From Coptis chinensis (Eukaryota; Streptophyta; Magnoliopsida; Ranunculales; Ranunculaceae), in contig CM027379.1 of NCBI GenBank assembly GCA_015680905.1, positions 102,475,001-102,539,000 of the forward strand: a DNA stretch of 64,000 nucleotides. Direction: 5' to 3'. The translations under genes were made by a program, and so were the position numbers. Positions 58,186 through 64,000 of this stretch are shown in pieces; the first letter of the stretch is position 1; every line of letters begins with the position of its first letter. The notes below the pieces were generated by a model. The model made no database searches, was not told the origin of the DNA, and was given only the letters and a program-made list of their open reading frames with translations.

Positions 58186-59340
58186 GAGCAGCTCTAGAAG
58201 ACTATCAACCGATGTAGTAGCAAATTTGCATACAAAACACTAAAAAGAATAATAACTTAGTAGTATCCACTGCCTAATAGTAAACTTGGTAGCAAATTCT
58301 CTTCTAAAATTTTCGGATATGGCACCACCCATGTGTTGGCGTGGACTTTTTTTTTTACTAAAATCGTTAACACCCATCGCGCACTGTTTGTAGAGGATTA
58401 ATTTATTAAAACATAAAAATTAATAATAAGACTTGCTTTACCAAAGTTAGATACAAATGATAAGAAGAGATTCCATTTAGAGTGCACTTGCCAAGAGCCG
58501 TTGGATAGCGTGAACGAATCTCAATGTAGAGTCAATTGTCAACAAAAAAACAAATGTAAAATCCGAATCATTTTCTTTCTCTTTGTTCACATTATTTTTC
58601 CTTTCATGCTATCAAACACAAATCAACAATCAATGTGAGAGTGTTTCATTAATTTGTTTGATTTAACTATTAGCTTTAATAATTTTTATAGTTGTTCCTA
58701 TAATCAAAACTATTGGATTTGCAATACATAATTCATGCATTACAACAAATTTAATGATATATTTTTGTATAAGGATTGGGTTGTTCACTGTTCAACATTA
58801 AAGTATCAACCAAAACAATATGTATTTCTAGGATTGGAGTATTCCCGTTCAACATTGAAGTTAGTACTTTTAATGAACAATATAAATGTTCATTATTGAT
58901 TTATGGGTGTTGGTTTGGTGGTGTTTAAAAAATATTATAATGTAAATTGGTAACAAGCATAAAACTTGAAAATGTTGAAAGAGATGGAAAAGAAGACGAG
59001 GGCTAAAATGACTTTTCATTTGTATTTTTTTCCTCAAATATATTTGGTTCTCTTGGTCAGTGCCCAGCCACTTCAAATACAGTTTTCTTCTCTTTTTGGG
59101 ACCGGAGTTACTTCGGAGTTACTTCTATTTGGGACCGGAGTTACTTCTATCTAACGGTTTACAATCATGTGCGCTCTTTGGTGAGGAGAGATCGATCTCT
59201 TTTGATTTTGTGGGTCCCTATTTGCTACTATCTTTACTACCCTTTCCAAGAATAAAAGAAGGTCGGCAATGCATATTTGGCATGTAAATTGAAATTCATA
59301 AAACTTGGTAGCAATTTGAAGAATTCTTCTAGAGATGCTC
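58186..59340. mobile_element. Harbinger-like non-autonomous element, ~1.15 kb
   Basis: The ends are GAGCAGCTCTAGAAGA and, reverse complemented, GAGCATCTCTAGAAGA (15 of 16 match). The flanks are TTA on the left and TGA on the right, a possible decayed 3-bp duplication. Inside, TAGCAAATTTGC-like text near each end extends the inverted similarity, and a small duplication around GGGACCGGAGTTACTTC lies at about 59097-59152. There is no transposase frame. Confidence 0.6.
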
Positions 59341-60400
59341 TGACATATGGAAACCCAAGAGTTTCCAACAAAGGAATCATTTTAAGAAAAATGCAGTGTA
59401 ACCATATATTCATTTTTAGTTTTTTGCCCCAGCATTGAAATATTGGCCCAATAGTATTTCTCAATGGATCGTGAATAGGAATCCAATTCTAGGTGATGCT
59501 CACTGCTCACTTATCATGCATAGTCGACCTGTAAAAACTCAAGTTAGGACATACACCTGATCCCAAGAGGTCTTGTTATTGACTCTGAGTCTTGCTCTTC
59601 CGGGGAATTCATCCCAAATCAATTTGCTATTGCAGAAAGTCGTAGCACATATTACGTTCATTTACAGATCCCAAACATTTGGGACGACTTCAATTCGTTA
59701 GGTAAAGTTGTTTGAGATCTTAAACAACTTTGACTGGATCCAAATCTGGGTTTATTGTTATTTAATTGCTAATTATGGGTCCAACTTTTAAGATGCTTAG
59801 TAATCAAATCCGAAACATGATTGAATAAGCATATTTATATAATGTCATGGACCACACTGATCCTCTAAATCTAATCCACACACTTTCTTCATCATACATA
59901 TATTATGTGCTTTGCTAGGTACTTGGAACAATTTTATGATGCCTTATTCCAAAATTCCATATCAATGGTCCCTTCCGGTGGGCTTGGGCCAAAAAAAGAG
60001 CCCTTCATAATTTTCATATAATTCTCATGTGTTACATCATTGTAGCATGTCCCACCCACATAATTGAGCTACAAAGATGTATAAATTTCTGTACATCATA
60101 TTTATTTGTTTCAAAATTGGCCAAACATGTATGGACCCACAAGCATTAACCCCATGTACATGACTCACCCCAAACATAATAAAAAATAAAAAAAATGGAA
60201 ACATAGAAAAAATAGGAGACAAGGAGAGAAAGACACATGTTATGCTCTAAATAATGAGCTTTCTCATGTTGTATTGTAAATAAAAACTATAGTATAGTGG
60301 AAAATGATATATAATTGGCTAAACCAGTAAAGTAAAGTAAATATGAAGATAGAGAAAAATCATAGATTGGTGGGAAATTGCTTTTATTATGCCATGTTAT
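59341..60400 (+). promoter_or_regulatory. Probable proximal promoter region of the PP2C gene
   Basis: Unique-looking AT-rich sequence. A TATA-like GATATATAATTGG lies at about 60306-60318, roughly 100 bases before a pyrimidine-rich stretch (60410-60510) typical of plant leaders. The transcription start is not determined. Confidence 0.35.
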
Positions 60401-60570
60401 TGTGACACCTGTCCTTCTCTTTCTTTTTCATATTTTTTTTCTTCTTCTTTGTTGTCTCCAATCTCTTTGCACTCTCTTTTTGCTCTCTCTTCCATACAAG
60501 TTTTTCCTCTAAATGCTCAAAAGAAACTAACTTTCAAGAAAAGAGGTTTATAGAGTTGGTCTAAATACTG

Positions 60571-60656
60571 GTAAGCACAGCCACAAAGCTTATTTTTTTC
60601 TGTTATATTGATGATTCTTGGTTTGATATTATATTATATCTTTGTGTTTTATACAG
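60571..60656 (+). other. Candidate leader intron of the PP2C gene
   Basis: A donor-like CTGGTAAGCACA at 60571 and an acceptor-like TTTTATACAGGGAG ending at 60656 would remove 86 bases, mostly T-rich. A later acceptor (for example CTTGTTGTAG near 61226) could make a longer intron that would also remove most of the upstream ATGs. Confidence 0.4.
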
Positions 60657-60691
60657 GGAGAGATTAGAAAAAAGAGGTAGTGTCTTTTTCT

Positions 60692-60799
60692 ATGTATTAT
60701 TTACTTTTTTTTCTTGAATTGAGAAAGAGAGAGGTTGGAGTTGAGGACTTGAGGTCGAGGTGGGTTGCCTTTGATCTAGGGAACCGACGAGGTGTTTAA
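60692..60799 (+). CDS. Upstream ORF of 35 codons in the PP2C leader
   Basis: ATG at 60692 to TAA at 60797-60799, encoding 35 residues beginning MYYLFFFLEL and ending FDLGNRRGV. It precedes the PP2C start by about 590 bases. Further short upstream ATGs follow (for example at about 60937, 9 codons). It counts only if the leader is not spliced across it. No known conserved uORF peptide was recognised. Confidence 0.3.
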   Translation: MYYLLFFLELRKREVGVEDLRSRWVAFDLGNRRGV

Positions 60800-61387
60800 G
60801 TGAAAAAGGGTAGCATCTTTTAAGGGTTAACCTGTGATTCTTGACAAGGTTTTAGACTTTTCCTAGGTTCTTTCTCATGATCCACTTTGTTTTTTTTTTT
60901 CTTTCTTGTGTTTAGAGATAAGGGGTTGATCTTAATATGTTCGGTCTCAAAGGGTTGTTGGGGTGAAAGTATTTAAGGTCTTCATTTGGTTTATTTTATC
61001 TTTCTTTTGCTTTCTGTGGTTAGATAGACAAGTTTCCAGAAGTAGGTTGAAAGTGTTTTTTCTAAGCTCTAGAGAGATCTAACTGAGGTTTCGGGTTTCC
61101 TTAAATTCAAACTGGGATTCATTTTTCTTTACCAGATCTGATTACCTTAGCTCATTCTCTTGGTATCTTCGATTTGCTGTTAAAACGATTGTAATGTGTT
61201 GAGTCTGTTCAATCTTCTTGTTGTAGATGGTGTCGGGTTTTTGAGTTAATTAGGCATGAAAGACTGTCTTTTCGATTCCATTAGTTGGTTTACTTCGATG
61301 GGAGAGGAAATGGTTGAAAAATGATAGGTTGTATGGTTTTAAAGGGGTTGGAAGGTTGCTGGTACTGTAAGTCGTATAGGGGAGTTA

Positions 61388-62905
61388 ATGGAGGAGATGT
61401 CTTCGGCGGTAGCAGTTCCATTTAGGCTAGGTAATTCATTGTGTGATAAGTCGGCGATAGCAACTCATTTGGAAATCACAAGACTGAAGCTGATGACGGA
61501 CACTGCAAGCTTGTTGTCTGAAACCTCAGCAGGGCTGCCTTCGGATACTGTTATGGGTGGAGAAGAAGGTTGTAGTTGTAGTAATTTTGAGAGTGAAGAA
61601 GTACATCCGGTTTCCATACCAGTTTCGGAAGAAGTTGACAAGGGAAGAGGTGGTGGTGGAGGAGAATTGCTTCAGATTGTACCTGAAGCTGAGATTGAAA
61701 GGGATTCCATGATTGAGGAAGATGATAATTTATCTGTGGAGGGGGATCAAGTGCTTGAGTCATATGGTTCCTTTTCTATGCTAAGTGATACAGGTAACAT
61801 CTGTATGGAAGAATTGGTGGCTTTTGAGTCATCTACTGGAATGAGCCTTCTAAGTTCCATGGATGCAGAGAAGAGCATTGATGGCGTTAAAATTATTACA
61901 AAGGCCTGTGCTTCCGCGGGACCAAGTGTTCCAGAGGAAACGATGGTTGATCTAGTTCCTGTGGCTACAAAGAGCGTTGAATTGCAGACTAGAGATGGGT
62001 CTGATTCCAAAGCATCAGTTCTGGTTATTTCCGTTCCCCAGGAGAAGAAAATTATTGGAATAGGCAATCGAGGTATTTTTGAATTGGATTGCATTCCTCT
62101 TTGGGGGTCCGTTTCCATTTGTGGGAGAAGACCGGAGATGGAGGATGCTGTTACTGCAATACCTCGACTTTTGAAAATTCCACTTGAGATGCTCCTTGGT
62201 GCCCGTGTATTGGAGGGAATGAACCAAAGGCTCAGTCATGCTACGTCTCATTTCTTTGGAGTCTATGATGGTCATGGAGGTTCTCAGGTAATCTTTTGTT
62301 CTTGTTTATATAATGCTGAAGCTGATTTCAAGCACATAGGGTTCAAGTGTAACTCTGTAATACTTCATTGGTTATGCAGGTTGCAAATTACTGCCGTGAT
62401 CGCATGCATTCAGCTCTAATTGAGGAGATAGAGATATTGAAACAAGGGTTGAGTAATGGAAGCACCAGGGATGATTGGAAGATGCAATGGGAAAAAGCCT
62501 TAATCAATTGCTTTCTCAAAGTTGATGATGAAGTTGGTGGGAAAGTCAGCAGAGGAGGTGGTGATGGTATCTCTGAACCCGTGGCTTCAGAGACTGTAGG
62601 GTCTACTGCTGTGGTTGCTGTCATTTGTTCATCTCACATTATAGTTGCAAACAGTGGTGATTCAAGAGCAGTCTTGTGTCGTGGCAAAGAACCTATGGCA
62701 CTGTCAGTGGATCATAAAGTAAAGCTTGTCTTTGCTATTTTGTATTGTATATTCTTTTTGAGCTTTTGGGGAAACTGATACTCTAATTAACTGTTACAGC
62801 CTAATAGGGAAGATGAATATGCAAGGATTGAAGCCGCTGGTGGCAAAGTCATACAGTGGAACGGGCACCGTGTGTTTGGTGTCCTCGCAATGTCAAGGTC
62901 CATTG
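61388..62905 (+). CDS. HAB1-like: Clade A protein phosphatase 2C, HAB1/HAB2-like (3 exons seen, 3' end outside window)
   Basis: Exons: 61388-62287 (residues 1-300), 62380-62718 (301-413), 62800-62905 (414-449, partial); the introns have GT...AG ends. The N-terminal ~230 residues are a variable acidic extension starting [17 protein letters not shown], as in HAB1-type proteins. The catalytic domain begins at [17 protein letters not shown] (Glu250 region) and contains VYDGHGG (Asp294), both metal-site motifs of PPM-family Ser/Thr phosphatases, then [10 protein letters not shown] and NSGDSRAVL. The tryptophan of GGKVIQWNG (about residue 433, codon 62857-62859) is the lock residue that contacts the gate of PYR/PYL receptors in HAB1 and ABI1. 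The protein is expected to dephosphorylate SnRK2 kinases and repress abscisic acid signalling until bound by the hormone receptor. The visible model ends at SRSIG, just before the GDRYLKP exon. All key residues in view are present. Confidence 0.9.
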
Positions 62906-64000
62906 GTATTTAATCTGCACCTTGATCTAATTCCATGTGTTTTTTTTCCAGTTTGACTTATTGTACCCTATCTCCCTAAACTTGGTATTCTGAAGCTTAA
63001 TAATACAATCTTGTTAACAAATAATATGTCAAAGATTCCATACCTGGGGCTCAATGGAATTTTTTATGTGGGTCTGGCACCCAGGTGCAAGTTGAGTTGC
63101 AAGTTGCATTTGCGCTGGTATAAGTCGAAGCTTGATGTGTGAGTCTTGTATTTTGCAAAACCCAGAAAAGAAGTCCATTGGAACCGCGTTATGTTTTTCA
63201 ACTCTTTAGGGAACATTGATACTATCTGACATAGGTTTAGGAAGATGTATTAATGTAGCCCCTCCCCCCAGGTGAGTTCTGATAATTAATGATCACATAT
63301 GCTTTTATACATATTTTCGTTTTGTAATACTTTTATACATATTTACGTGAATATCTTTTTCTATTTTTTTCCCAAAATTAGACTGGGTTTTTGAATGACC
63401 ACTCATCAAATCATTAGCAAAACCTGGACCTGTTACTCAAATCAGGAGTATGTCAAGTTCTCATAGCTGGCTTTAGCCTACTAGAAATATCCTCGACCTC
63501 ATTGTGAAGGAAAGGTCGTTCAAATTGGTTAAGAAAGTTAGAAAGTATTATTCCTTTATAAACCAAACTAGGAATCAAGGGATCATTATCTTTTCTCAAT
63601 AGATGATAGATGATGGAACTTCTTCAACTTCTTTAACCTTTAGATGAGAATTTAGAAACAACCCCCTTGAACATCATTTACCTGTGGTCTGTCAAGGTCA
63701 AGCTTATGCAGAGTCAATATATTGACTTTTTAATAATATATAGGTTCAACAATCCATCTATTTCTAGTGTTTCTGGATTCCAGGTTATTGAATGCTCATC
63801 TTGTGGAGTGTTAACTCCAAATGCTTACCACACAAGATATTACATGTTTTGTTTGAGGAATGAAAGTTGGTAACTAGTCCAGATAATGAAAATAGTGCAA
63901 GTCCCCTATTTCCACTTCATATTCTATTTGTTGGGAAAATAGGGATTTACACCGTTGAGTATTTTCATATTCTATTTGTTGTGGAGTTGATTGATATCTG
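62906..64000 (+). other. Long PP2C intron running to the window end
   Basis: It starts with donor GTATTTAATC after the SRSIG codons. No sequence encoding the next expected exon (GDRYLKPWIIP-like) is found before 64000, so the intron exceeds 1.09 kb. It is AT-rich; a 68-codon open frame at 63667-63873 has no recognisable features. No mobile element could be delimited. Confidence 0.6.

Noticed and set aside
61551-62624. Minus-strand frames opposite the PP2C exons
   Set aside because: Shadows of the phosphatase coding sequence in antisense frames.

Overview
The window is nuclear DNA from a flowering plant, most likely a eudicot. The evidence is two intron-bearing plant genes, LTR elements of plant-specific clades (Athila, Tat, a chromodomain Ty3/gypsy, a Tork-like Ty1/copia), Tourist-like and hAT-like MITEs and an L1-type LINE. 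The species cannot be named from the sequence alone. Only about 2 kb of confident exon sequence is present; nearly everything else is repeat. || Region by region: (1) 1-37475 is dominated by an AT-rich composite repeat. Arrays of a 55-bp minisatellite alternate with two related ~400-bp modules and end in a tandem ~218-bp block. The whole unit, 4.0-4.9 kb, is present three times head to tail (14895-37475), once as a partial copy at 1-2885, and once as a partial inverted copy at 10275-12190. Arms 1008-3470 and 9737-12190 form a long inverted repeat around a 6.3-kb spacer. The spacer holds part of a Tourist MITE, a LINE fragment, a MITE split by a 3.4-kb solo LTR, and an inverted copy of the upstream region of the gene at 38593. 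A chromodomain-type Ty3/gypsy fragment (12561-14880) sits at the edge of the array, and a complete-length but decayed Athila element (25975-35411) interrupts the third unit. (2) 37476-40200 holds a MITE cluster and a two-exon gene for a probable plastid protein with a UVR motif and a SnoaL/NTF2-like domain. (3) 40212-40560 is a hAT-type MITE. (4) 40969-52631 is a Tat-clade Ty3/gypsy element on the minus strand, with an extra antisense ORF region, an 86-bp tandem repeat, and a solo LTR of the Athila family inserted in its gag. (5) 53303-56919 is a decayed Ty1/copia element. (6) 57025-61387 is intergenic DNA with two MITE-like elements, an ACGT-box cluster and the leader of the last gene. (7) 61388-62905 and onward is the first three coding exons of a clade A protein phosphatase 2C, HAB1/HAB2-like, which runs off the window. 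|| The two genes appear functionally unrelated: one is probably a plastid protein, the other a negative regulator of abscisic acid signalling. The main interest is structural: a composite higher-order repeat lying directly upstream of a gene, together with an inverted, nearly identical copy of that gene's upstream sequence about 28 kb away. Module boundaries in the array are accurate to roughly 10-30 bases, because they were read by eye.
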